Assembly: GCA_021234535.1 (NCBI GenBank)
Contig: CM037832.1
Location: 11,105,575 to 11,169,574 of the forward strand
Length of the DNA stretch: 64,000 nucleotides
Direction of reading: 5' to 3'
From: Stichopus chloronotus
Lineage: Eukaryota; Echinodermata; Holothuroidea; Aspidochirotida; Stichopodidae
Both the position numbers and the translations under genes were made by a program. The notes under the pieces were generated by a model. The model worked only from the letters and a program-made list of their open reading frames with translations, was not told the origin of the DNA and ran no database searches. This document shows, piece by piece, positions 24,725 to 35,759 of the stretch. How positions within the stretch are numbered: the stretch's first letter is position 1; each line of letters begins with the position of its first letter.

Positions 24725-24852
24725 GCCCTCAGTCAAACCCTTCCCTTTCTCACCTCACCCTCTCCAAATCCTCCCTCATCCTGTCTCTCACCCCGCCCTC
24801 TCCCACACTCTTTCCTTCACCCCATTCCCCTCCTACCTCTATCATTCTCCGT
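24725..24852. repeat. Homopyrimidine C/T-rich tract
   Basis: About 130 bp almost free of G, built from CCCT, CTCAC and CCTC words. Such tracts can adopt triplex structure. A similar shorter C-rich tract lies at about 58498-58560. Confidence 0.7.
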
Positions 24853-26061
24853 GAAAAGTTCATGAGTTTCAATCAACTGCAAATTTTTATGACTACTTCA
24901 ATATTCATTTACCTGTTAACAGGTTTTCTGTGGTCATGAAAAACATGAAAAAAAAATTGAAAATGTTGAAAATTATTTCAACCCCTGGAAAAGTTTTGAG
25001 ATTCGGGGAAATTGTGTGAAGTCCTAAAAAAGTCCTGGATATTTTCATAAAGGGACATTTCTCTCTTGAAATATCAAAATGCATTTTCAAAATTTATTAT
25101 TCTCTTTACTCTTTACCTCTTATTGCTTTGATGTATGTTGCTTCAGTCAAAAGTTAGCCTTCATGTAAGATGTTCGAAGGTTATGAAAATTATTCTGTAT
25201 TGGTCTTGGGAAGATCACAGAGAAAATGCATGTAAATTGATTGCCTAGAATGCAGGAAGCATGTGTTGCAACAGTTTGAGAGTATTTAAAACCATTAATA
25301 GACAACATTTCTCTGTTTTTTTACTGATACTTCTGTAAGAATCTTTTATATGTTGTGTTCTACCTTTGATTTGTCAGTCAAGTAATCTGACAAAAATAAA
25401 AGGAAAAAAGTGGTCTTGGTCAACCGTAAAACGGATCACTTTCCTGTCTTGGATTTTTCTTTGAAAAAGATGGTAAACAGAATACTTGTGAATGATTGAA
25501 AGGGATGCATCCTCTCTCAGGATTCCATTTTGTACATCTCAAAGTTTCATCGCCATGGCGACGATCATGTTTTTTCTCCTTTTCGGCATGCACTGCAGAC
25601 AGGAAGGAAACTCAAAAGGCTGATGAAGAGGAGACATGAAATTGGACAAAGTATGTCAGTTAATAAGTTGTAGGAATGAAACTGTAGACAAAATAAGTAA
25701 TGTTTTACAAGAAAAAAAGAGACTTGAGCATGAAAGTTGGGTGGTTGTATGTTTGATTTTACAGACATAGATCAGTAATAGTGTACTTTAAGTGCAAATC
25801 GAGAATGATAAGCAGGCTTCCTGTCCTTTGCACACCCACATAATCGTTGCTGTTTTCAGGGACCTCCAAGATTTTTGAACTGCCTTCTTAAAAGGTACTG
25901 TGACTCTGTTTCATATTTTTTGAGTTGTTAAGTCCTCTGGTAAACTGTCATCACTTCCACCACCACCAGTAAACAATTCAAAGAAAGGCAAAAAAAAAAA
26001 GAAACAGAGGCACAAGTTTTAAGGAATAACCTTTGATGATGTCATGTAGTTCAAGTCTTCA
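24853..26061. other. Intronic; contains one RFX X-box match
   Basis: Featureless except for ATCGCCATGGCGAC at 25549-25562. This fits the RFX X-box consensus RYYNYYATRRNRAC at every position and contains a 12-bp palindrome (TCGCCATGGCGA). The rest is AT-rich intron with an A-tract near 25990. Confidence 0.35.
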
Positions 26062-26118
26062 GTTTGACCTCTGTCATTGTTCCCATAAGGAACAATGACA
26101 GAGGTCAAACAGAGGTCA
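26062..26118. repeat. Perfect 22-bp inverted repeat (5-nt loop) with AGGTCA direct repeat
   Basis: The left arm 26062-26083 (GTTTGACCTCTGTCATTGTTCC by position) is exactly reverse-complementary to 26089-26110, with loop CATAA. Immediately after, AGAGGTCAAAC is repeated, so AGGTCA occurs at 26102-26107 and 26113-26118 with a 5-bp spacer (AACAG). That is a DR5 arrangement of nuclear-receptor half-sites, with TGACCT at 26065-26070 on the other arm. The loop is too short for a typical microRNA precursor. A foldback from replication template switching is the simplest origin. Confidence 0.9.
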
Positions 26119-26519
26119 AACCTTTTTTTTTGGAATTGACGTTTTGGAAGGAAGGTTCAGTTGATGGCAAGTTTGATTTCAAGTAGATATGAGCATGCTT
26201 AGAACAAAACATGCCATCTAGCAAAAGATCACGGTAAAGATAAAATATGATATTTCTGGTTTTTCTCCCGTTATGGTTTTGTTAATGATGCGTCTGAGGG
26301 TAATGATCTTGGTATTCTTTTACTTTCTTTCAATCTAGTTGGAAAGAGTTGAACGTCCTTTAATATTCTTACCTGTCTCTGCCAGAGGGTAACAAACATT
26401 TGGAAGACATGTTCTCTGCTGTTTAACCGAAAGGGATCTCTTGTTTTGTCAGTTTTGCTTTTTTTGCTGAAAAGTATCATTTACAACACATGTTGAATAA
26501 CTGGTGAGCGAAGCAGAAG
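26119..26519. other. Intronic, nothing recognisable
   Basis: Contains TTACCTGTCTCTGCC near 26371-26386, a word resembling the TIR of the MITE at 62496, but no second inverted copy nearby, so no element is called. Confidence 0.35.
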
Positions 26520-26720
26520 TTTAATATCCGCCACATATTGATTAATTTCTAGGCCCCGAGGGTCCGTGCTTCCAAAGGAGAGTCATCCGTCTCTCAGCTT
26601 CTCCTGGAAGCAAAGGCAGGTCCCCAAAAAAAGTGGCAGAAGGAAAGGGAATGGATGCTTAATTAAGAAAAAAATATTCTCTCCAAACAAAAAAAAAAGA
26701 AGAAAATGTTAGTAATTAGA
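26520..26720. promoter_or_regulatory. Candidate conserved non-coding block
   Basis: Composition shifts from AT-rich intron to mixed sequence holding TATTGATTAATTTC, CCCCGAGGGTCCGTGC, CAGCTTCTCCTGGAAGC, TGGATGCTTAATTAAG and GTAATTAGAACC, that is, several homeodomain-type ATTA cores around GC-richer words. This is the texture of developmental enhancers. No direct evidence of function or conservation is available. Confidence 0.25.
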
Positions 26721-29700
26721 ACCGAGAAATGATTGACAGGGAATGAGAGGTCTTAGCCAAACGGAAGATCGATATTGATTTATGTTTCAGTTCAGTCTGT
26801 TTGCTAAGGAACTGTTTGCCCAATTCTTTCTGTTTGTCCTAGACGTTTGCCCTATAGCAAGTTAGTGATGTATGACCGAAAATAACACGCTTGAACTTCC
26901 GATGTTCAAATTTCTCCGCTTTGTATTTACCAGGAGCGTGAAACGGTGGGAACCAAAAATACTTTTATATATTGTGGCTCATGTTACATCAATGGTTTGG
27001 CACTTTGTTGTGTAGATTCCATCGATCAACATGTGTGTCTACGACCGACGAAAGGATGACCTCATTCGTCGTCGATTGAGAGGGGTCATGACTAAAATGC
27101 TAAAATCGTGCAGAAAAATGTTTTCCAGTAATCTGTGAATGATTAACAAGACCACAAAGGAGGATACTTGTCTTGATCAAAGACATCATGATAACGGTGT
27201 TGCAAAAGGCTGCAAACCTCAGCTATCACCTTGGTCTGCTCCTCCTCCTCAGCCATGTTATTGGTGGTTTCAAATCCAATTTAAGACTTTGTGCCCCTCT
27301 TGTTTATCTCCTTTTTAATTAAATGTATGACGCTGAAGCTCAATTTCAGTCCAACGAGTCTCACTCTTATATAGGATGTTTACATTTCATATATTTCAGT
27401 CTTATAGTCTGAATGTTACTTAAAGAAACAACAAGAAACAGAATGGTCGTTAAAAGGAAGAAAGTTATTTCAAAGGGGTGCGTGAAAGCAACAGTTGCTC
27501 TAAATGTAGAAGGTCTCTCCACAGAACTCACCTACCGTTTGTCAACTGAATATTTATTTTTTGCAAAGAGATGAAATTTTGGTTTGACAGTTCTGTAGCT
27601 ATGTCTAGAAAACCTGAAATGCTGTGCTAGGATGAACAATTTAGTTGGTCCCTTGTGGGGGATATGTAGACTGAGCATCCTGCATGCAAAGGAATTTTTT
27701 TTACATTCTTTGAAACATAAAGGTGTTGCTTCCTAGCTAGTTATTTCTTCAGACATATATGTGGAAATTTGACCTTAAAAGAAAGCAAGTGAATATCTCT
27801 CTTTGTTGGTTCAGGCATGGTGTTTAATGGGCCTTTGCCAGGTTTTCGCACAATTGATACAGGCACAGTCTGCAATCATGGTTTGTGAAAATTCCTCATT
27901 GTGTATTCCTCACAGTTTGTTATGTTCCCATCGAATTGATCATTGCACCCCTAAAACATGTCACTGGTGACATTCTAACTTAAACTGGGACCTCGCTAAG
28001 TTGTTATAAAGATGATTTTAGTAAATCTCTCAGAAAACGTAAAGATCCCTTTTCTCCTTCTCCCGCCCCCCCCTTCTGTATCATTCCTTTTACTCAAACG
28101 ATGATTTGTGAGGCAAACTTGACTCATAAACCTGTAGTAAATTTGCTGTCCCACACCCTTACATAATTCTCTCGTGTGCGAGAGAATTGTCCGTTGTCGT
28201 ACGTGCTAATGTTGAGTTGTGACCTGTTCTACTTTCATCTCTCCTTTTTCTTGAACATCGCTTTTCGATATTCTCACCGAATGCTTTCAGCCTGGAGAGA
28301 TTCCACCAGATGGCATATCACTTAATAGCACATCACAAAGTTACAGGGAAAGTGAGCTCTGTGGATACAATGCCACGATGAACAGTAACAGTTTGCTCAT
28401 GCAATATCTCAGAGTAGTAAAGAGAAAGTTGTACTGAACAGCATCTGAACAGCATTTAAATTTTTTGGACTGAAAACCTCTGCTTTGCCCTTGTGCATTG
28501 CTGATTCATTACCTCTCTGGCAATATGAATGAGGAAGTAAAGAAAAAAGTCATCATCAATACTTGTGTTCCTCATTTTCCCTGAAAATATTCGTCATTTA
28601 AATGGAAGTTTCTGAAACTAGTTCACTGCTCAGTATAAAGCTTTAGATTTGACAATAATGCAATTCCTATCAGGATTCATTTTAAAGGAGGGCAGGTTAG
28701 TGATGAAATGTTTTACATTTAAAGATACTCTAACCTTCTTTTTTAAAATGAAAAGCTGCCAGTTCTTATAGTTACCTCTTTACTGTTGTGATCATTGTAC
28801 TACTTTTGATATATCTGATGGATCTTTTAATTGACAGCTAAAGAAGATGTAAAAGTGGATGTATGGGATAGTGTTATCAGTAGGTGGACCTGACCGATGG
28901 TTTAAGCCCCTTCTCAAAAATTGATCCAAAGTTTCTCTAACGTACATTGTCAACGAGAGAGAGAAACTTAAAATTTTTTGTCCTTTTTCCTGAGAACATT
29001 TCATTGTCATGCACATACCCAAGATAACACGGTGTCGTATCAATGCGCAAAGCAAAGTATCATATCATGACTTCACAATGAACTTGTAGTGTAACAGGAG
29101 TTACACTGTCAGGTACTGGGATATCCATCCGACTATGGAGCCGTGGGTAACCGGGTCTGAATTTTGGACCCCTTCCAAACAACTAATATGTAAAGCCATC
29201 TTGAATCACAAAATTGTCTAGCATATTTTACAAAATTTTGTTTGAAAATGTTAGTTGGTGCAACAGAAATCACTCTGTAGGTTCCTTTAACATGTGTAGA
29301 GCAAGCTGTAGATCAGTAATACAAATTGCCCCTTAACATATTTGCTTCCTAAACAGGGTAATTTCTTTCATCCTTTCGACCATGCTGTAAATGTTGAAAT
29401 TTACTACGTTAAAAGAATACTTCAAAAATGTCAAGAACCTGCTTTTACTTCGATACAGAAACTCTCTTCCTCATGCATCTCGTGTACTTCTTTCAAAGCA
29501 AAGAAAGAACTCATTGGAGAAATCAGCAAATATTTGCGACAGTTTGTTCTGTCGGTGAACAACATTAAATGGTGTTATGTAGCCGGGAGTGTGTCTCGAT
29601 GACAGCATTTTACGGACAGACACGCTTGACGGTATCTCACCCAAAATGCACGAAGAAAATGAAGCAAAATGTGGATCTTGACTCATTGCCACGAGGCAGA

Positions 29701-32700
29701 ATGGGTGGAAATCGGAAATGCGTTAAATATCAGCAATCGTGCTGAAAAAGTTACTGCCATGTAAAAATGTGCTAAATTATGTACCACTGTGAAGTGTATG
29801 GTGTATTGCTTTACTTCCAAATTATTCATTTTTATGCTCTGTTTAGATCTTGTTCCATTTTCTGTCCTTTGCTATAAAACGCATTAGTTCGTAGCATGTA
29901 GTATTGCTTAGCTTTTCCGAGTCAAGTCCATATTTCTCCCTCCCGTCTCATTTTTAAGCCGATCATTTCTACTCCACTCAAAAGATTCTGATTGAAACAT
30001 TTTTATGTGTTTGTTGTAAAAAAGTAAGCAAAGTTCCCAAATCAACATCTCAAACATACAAATGTAAGTTTTTGCAACAGGGATCATGGCTTCCCTTAGT
30101 GTGTATGGACTAAGATGTGTATCAGGAATCCAAATTTACCCTTTATGTTCTCAAAGTAAGCCCTGTATACAGGTCTTTCCTTCTATCTCCTTTGTTAAAA
30201 ACTATCACACCTATGAATTCACAAACATTTTTGTCACAGCAGAAAGTGGTAAACAGCAAAACTGGTGATTACAGGCTACATCATTGTGTGACTGCACTGT
30301 TTTACTTTCATATCTCCACACATTGTTAGCACTGACACTATAGCTTACCTGTTAGTGATCTTCATATGTGTCCAACACATACAGTGTGTCAAAGATGGGT
30401 TTTACAATTCACAGGATACGATTTGGAATGTATGGGATAACATTTTAGTCTCTTCTCTAGTCAAGTCATGTGACTCTTAGTATCATGTTGAGAAACAATC
30501 TGTTGGCATGATATTTTTTTTCATTTTCATGTTTGGTTTTATCTGCAAAATTAACAATAAGCATTCTATCAGAATGCAGTTTGAAAGAAACATACCAGCA
30601 AACATGGATGTTGTGATTAGCGATACTTCAAGAGTTTGATGCGATGTTTGTTGATAGTTAACCGTAAACATAACCACTGTAAATACCGTTTGTTGATCAG
30701 TTCCTTTTTGAACATACCTTTTGAAGTTTCAATAAGATCCTTCCAAAAATATTTGCCAGTGACTGGTAAAAGTTATGAGAAAGTTTTGGGACAACTGAAA
30801 ACATGTGTCTCATATTTTATTTGGCAACAAAGCAGCTCAAAGATTATGAAGTGAGGCCTTGTGAGGTTTTAGAACCTTCCTGTCCATATTTTCACCCTTT
30901 CAAGCCCCAACTTGTGATGTCACAGTTGTAACACATTTTCACATTGCCTCTGAAAGCCCTTGCCGGATGGTATCAGGTATCCTATCGTCCAGCACAACAA
31001 GTTTGTCATTCCAAATTAGTTAGCTTCTCCTCGGCAGAAATGATTACTTTTTGCCTCAGCCTGGAGATACTTCATACAGTCTAGTCATCAAGTGTCTGGT
31101 GCAGATGTCGAGAGAGATCTTGGGCCATTGCCTTTTAGTTCTCTGGAAACCTGATGCAGACATGAATATATCTGAGGAGATGGTGGCGGATAGTTCTCTC
31201 CAATGCCGAGAATAAATCAAGGGCCCTCGAAGGCAGCTTTCGTATAGTCAAGCTATTCCATTAATCTAAAATAGATTTACATATATATATGTCATATGTA
31301 ACATCATGTGTTGCAACAACCTGAGATCGATTAATTAAAAAACAAAAGTTCCAAAAAGAGATCCAAGAAAATTTTAACAAATGTTATAAACAGAGTTGTG
31401 ATGCTCTGAGTACAGTAATGCTTTTAGAGAGGTGAATGCCAGGAAAAAATTTCTTTAATTTTTGCTCTCTAATCTCACAACAGTTGGTCGAGTCTTGCAA
31501 TCGTAACTAGTTTAAGAAGATTACAAGCGGATAGCTTGTTTCGATCATTAGCTGTCCTCCATATCTTTCCCCATTCACCCATTTTTTTAAATTTTTTATC
31601 AGAAAGAGATCAAGATGGAGCAAACTTCTAGTCATTAGCTCACAGTGATTTCATGCACTGTAAGTTAACAGCTTCATATGTGTGTGTGTTTTTTTACTTT
31701 TTCAGATTTGAAAAATGGAAACCAGATGATGTGCCTTAAAGCATCAACTTGTCTTTGAATGATTTAATTTTAATATATTTTTGATAATTTCAAATAATCT
31801 GGTTATGTCATGTCAACTGTCAAAACGTAAACAGATCTATAAACCACTGTATGTTTCCCCGTCAGTTTTATTTGCAATAACTTTTTTTTTATCTAGTCTT
31901 ATTTTCATCATGTGTCTGCTAAAACTGCCAAACTGTCTGGTAGATCAAACTTTTAGAAATGGAAGGAATTCATGTAGAAGGAATTTTTGATTACATTCGT
32001 CAAGTAGAAGCTCTGGACTATCATATAATTTGGTTTGTTTTGGTATAATTAACCAGTGCTTTACACGAATGTAATTAAGGGAATTGGTTCATGGCAGTTG
32101 ACTGCTTGAAAGAAATGACAGATATTACAATTTTTATGTTTTTGAAAGTTTGAAATCATCTACTTTAGATGAATGGCTAGCAAACAGTTAATCTGGTGAG
32201 GTGACAACTGGCAATTACATGGAAGAAGTACAAAAGGTACTATTTGTTGGTGCACAACTTCACTAAAATAAAAAGCAGAAAAGAAAACATGTTCACAACA
32301 GGTGGAAGGAATACAAAATAGACTAATGCTAGTATTTATTTTATCGTCGTGTAAAGTGTGTTGTCCCAAGGTTATTTTATTCTATTTTTTTGGCAGCCTT
32401 TTCTAATGAGATAATCATGAAAAACTATTGATGAAACTGAGAGCAAATTTTTGTTTCCTTTGACACCTTCCATCTGAACTCATCTAATTATCTCTATAGT
32501 CACCCAGACTTAGTTTATGAGTATTAATGACATGAATGCACTTCTTCAACAGGTTCATGTGAAATTATACGACAGTTCATACATGAGAATGTCAAAGGGA
32601 GAAAGAGTATTGCTGAAAGGACTTGCTGCAGCTTTGTGTTCAGTGTTTGTAACACATTGTAGGAAACAGAATAGCAACAGAAATATAACTACTAAATAAA

Positions 32701-33184
32701 ATGTATTGTCAGATCTAATGAAATTGAGACACTGATGCTCAGTAATGCTGAGATTCTTTAACATACCCTCCTTTAGGTCAAGGTAATAAACTAGAAGGAA
32801 TTGAGCAGCTTTTAGTTACTGGCCTTATTACATGGAAATATCAATCCTTGTAAGCTGCTCTTATTCCCAAGATAACTAAATTTTGGTTTCATCAGATCTG
32901 CCATGTAGTTAAACTTTTATTTCTGTCCTTTTTGTTAATGCATCATAAATGCAGAAGTATTCCCTACAGGCAAAGTAGAATGAGACAAAATTATGTCTTT
33001 GTATTTTTAGTCTGTGTAGCATGCACAATCCAGTTTTTCTTCAATCAGCAAAATTTTCTGTGAACTTTATGTATAGAGTCAACTCAGACAAGAAATGTTA
33101 CCTTTGATTGCAAGTTATAAACATACAAAGAAATTAATTAGTCATAAACAGGGCTTTAGCTAGAGGATTCTGAGTACTGGCTGA
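26721..33184. other. Intronic, no gene recognised
   Basis: Holds two small inverted repeats. AATTCTCTCG-tgtg-CGAGAGAATT (28165-28188) is a 10-bp perfect stem with a 4-nt loop. AGTGTAAC-agga-GTTACACT (29088-29107) is an 8-bp stem. A CpG cluster with inverted CGACGAA/TTCGTCG lies at about 27041-27076. A block at about 31080-31270 is less AT-rich and includes ATAAATCAAGGGCC and CCATTAATC, a weak regulatory candidate. Open frames are short and unmatched. Confidence 0.4.
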
Positions 33185-33560
33185 GGTTGGTGGAGGGTTG
33201 GCTTGGTGGTTAGAGTGTCCACCTTGCAATCTGTGGGCCCTCAGATCAAATCCTAGCAGAACCACTGTGAAATTTTCTTTGGATTCAAGTTTGCATGTTC
33301 AGTAAAGCTGTTTTACAGTGGTGCTGGGGAGCTCATTTGGGTCCCTGTTGTCTGATTTAGCTCTTACTTCAGGTTGGACAGGTACTCCACCTCTCCCAGC
33401 CTTTGGGAAATGGGCTTAAGACTTGGGACACACTCTCGTCCTTTTGTTTCACCCCTGCCTCGTCATCCTCTGGATACTTATCAAAAAGAGTAGGTCAATC
33501 TTGCCAGTGTTCATCCATGATGGACATCGTTTAGCATCCTTGATGAGCCCATAATGGCTT
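33185..33560 (+). mobile_element. tRNA-derived SINE
   Basis: A pol III type-2 internal promoter is visible. The A box is TGGCTTGGTGG at 33199-33209 (consensus TRGCNNAGYGG), followed by TTAGAG. The B box is GATCAAATCC at 33244-33253 (consensus GGTTCRANTCC), 34 bases after the A box, as in tRNA-derived SINE heads. After the head (to about 33270) comes a body of about 290 bp with no reading frame. The 3' boundary is uncertain: the sequence could end near 33560 or run to the T/A-rich stretch near 33690-33710. The head is too diverged for a functional tRNA. No target-site duplication was located. Confidence 0.75.
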
Positions 33561-33784
33561 CCTGATCCTCAAACTTTCAAATTCAAGTACTTTGTCAGTG
33601 TAGTGTGAATGCAGTCCTGGAATAGGATTCAAATGGAGGTATCTCATTCCCTTTTGCAGATGCTGAGATGGCAAATGGTGCAATTTTTTTTTGCCATTTT
33701 TGATTCCTTACCGAAGGCAGAATGAATCTATGTGATGCTGTCGTGTGTGGGTGTGTGTGGGTGTATGCATGTATGTTTGTGACA
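33561..33784. other. Intronic spacer, possible SINE 3' part
   Basis: Contains a poly-T near 33686 and a GTGTGGGTGTGTGTGGGTGT stretch near 33746-33770. No gene. Confidence 0.35.
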
Positions 33785-34075
33785 CTTTGCTTTGTAAACA
33801 GGGTATCTCAAGAAGGGTAACTGTGACTGACCTCATACTTGGTGTGTGGGTTGGTCATATTGAGTAGATGATTCTTGTTGTGATTGGTGGAGGTCAAAGG
33901 TCATTTGAGGTCACCAGAGGTAAAATTGTGACAACATTGTAAACTTGGTATCTTAAGAAGGGTACCCTTGACTGACTTCATACTTGATGTGTGTGTTGGT
34001 CATACTGAACAAATAATCTTCATTGTTTTTGGTGGAGGTTAAAGGTCACCAGAGGTCAAACTGTGGAAACTTCGT
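33785..34075 (+). repeat. 145-bp tandem dimer with DR1 motifs (locus 2)
   Basis: Two units in exact 145-bp register. GTATCTCAAGAAGGGTA at 33803 and GTATCTTAAGAAGGGTA at 33948 match, and AGGTCAAAGGTCA at 33891-33903 matches AGGTTAAAGGTCA at 34036-34048. Each unit also has a third AGGTCA half-site (33908-33913; 34053-34058) and a TGACTGAC(C/T)TCATACTTG block. The same unit, more decayed, is at 10360-10720, so this is a dispersed tandem-prone repeat carrying strong nuclear-receptor DR1-type sites. Confidence 0.88.
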
Positions 34076-35759
34076 AAAAGCAAATTGTCACTGGAAAGCC
34101 TTTCGTGCTCCCGACATTCACTGCTGTAATGTGGTATAGTGTGTCTATTACTTTGTGTGGTAAACTTATCCATCACCATCAATCACAAATGGTGTTTGCC
34201 CCCTGAAAACTTTTGTAAGCTGGGATAATGTAAAACCCTTTTTCGTACGTGTCATGTCCTGTGAGTCTCTTACCTGCTGGTTTCTACTTGTTCACATTTG
34301 GAGAGTACTACTTTTACAATGGAGAAGTACGTATTAATATGCCCTCTTGTCGCGGAATTTGAGAAGGATTAGAAGCAAGTCTGATTTGGTGTTTCACAGA
34401 GAACAGTGTCAAAATAGCGCCATTGACTTAATGTGTAAAAGGGTAGAAGAAACAACGTGCTTCGATAAGTGGGTAACGTCATTTTACCAAATTTCTTCAT
34501 AGACACAATTAGGTTGAAGTGCTATGTAAAGAAAGTATTTTTAAGAGATTTTTTAGTGTCCTAACAAACCCATTGTGGGTTTGTTTTGGGGTTGTCAGAA
34601 CACTATTTCTAAACTAAACAAAATTAAACTACAGTAATGTACTTAATTTTCCTTTAATTTTTTTATTTAATTATAGTAATTAACTACTGTAATGTATAGA
34701 TCTCAAGATCCAGCAAACCATCCTATCAACCAGTTATCACTACTACATAAAAGCTATACCTTCTTTGCAATCAAGGAACATATGAGTTACCACAATTATC
34801 ACAGTTAACATGAAACCTTTGCACAATCCTGGATAGTTCTGTCAAGATTTCAAACCAGTATTTGGTCAGCAAGGAATCATCAAGCCTTTTGGCTTGTGTA
34901 GTTACAATTGAATCTGCAGTCTTTTGGCATTTTGCCAGTTTTGTGCCAGCTGGTAGTCTGGTTCTTTGCTCTTCATGGCTCTTGGCAAGCATCAGTGCCA
35001 GCCTGGTTAGGATACTGGTCGTCATGAATATGTGTGACTGGAGAAAGTCCTTTCGGAGTAAGAACTCCTTCTTTTAGCCTAGAAAGAAGTTTTGTAGCTT
35101 ATTTGTATCTAAGTGGCAAGACTTTTGTTATGTTCATTCAGTTAATCCCATTGTCTCATCAATTCCTTGTAGGATCATTAGTAGATATTATCTCTTAATA
35201 GTTTTTGTTTCATTGATTTGAATGGCATTCACACAAAAGGAATGCACACATTCTTCACAATTTTTTGTTTATTGAGGGGGGATGAGAATATTTTTATATT
35301 TTGTTGATGTATACGATGAAACTTCAAGTTATTTCAATATTTTGCCATCTCTTAAAAGTTAGAATACTTTACAAAACCTTACTAGTTTGGTCAATTGCCA
35401 AATATTACACATCTCCAGAATTGGAACTCTTTTATTTGTACAGAACTTAATGCTGTGCCTGCAGCTAACAGATGGATAGGAGTGAACAAATTTTAGAAAC
35501 TAGAACAGTTCTCTATTTCTTTTTCCCTAAGTGGTTTATGGTTTTCTTTTTACTTCCCTTTTGTCAGTAATCTGACAAATGTTTTATTCTAAGTAGTATT
35601 GTAGTCACCCTTATATATGAAGCAGAAATCACAACAAAGTTTATTAATTTGGTTGTTTTCTTTACTGTTACTCAATTAACTTTTCGTGATATCGGGCAAG
35701 GTTTTGGGGTTAATCTTGTCTAGACAACGGGAGACAGCAGTTAGTATTTTCATTATGGA
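34076..35759. other. Intronic, nothing recognisable
   Basis: AT-rich sequence. Short frames around 34771-35077 overlap on both strands and have no motif. No repeat unit identified. Confidence 0.45.

Noticed and set aside
26062..26110. microRNA precursor
   Set aside because: A 5-nt loop and 22-bp fully paired stem leave no lower stem or normal terminal loop for Drosha/Dicer processing.
33199..33260. Functional tRNA gene
   Set aside because: Only the promoter boxes are tRNA-like. Arms do not form a credible cloverleaf and the sequence continues into a long body, so SINE is the better reading.
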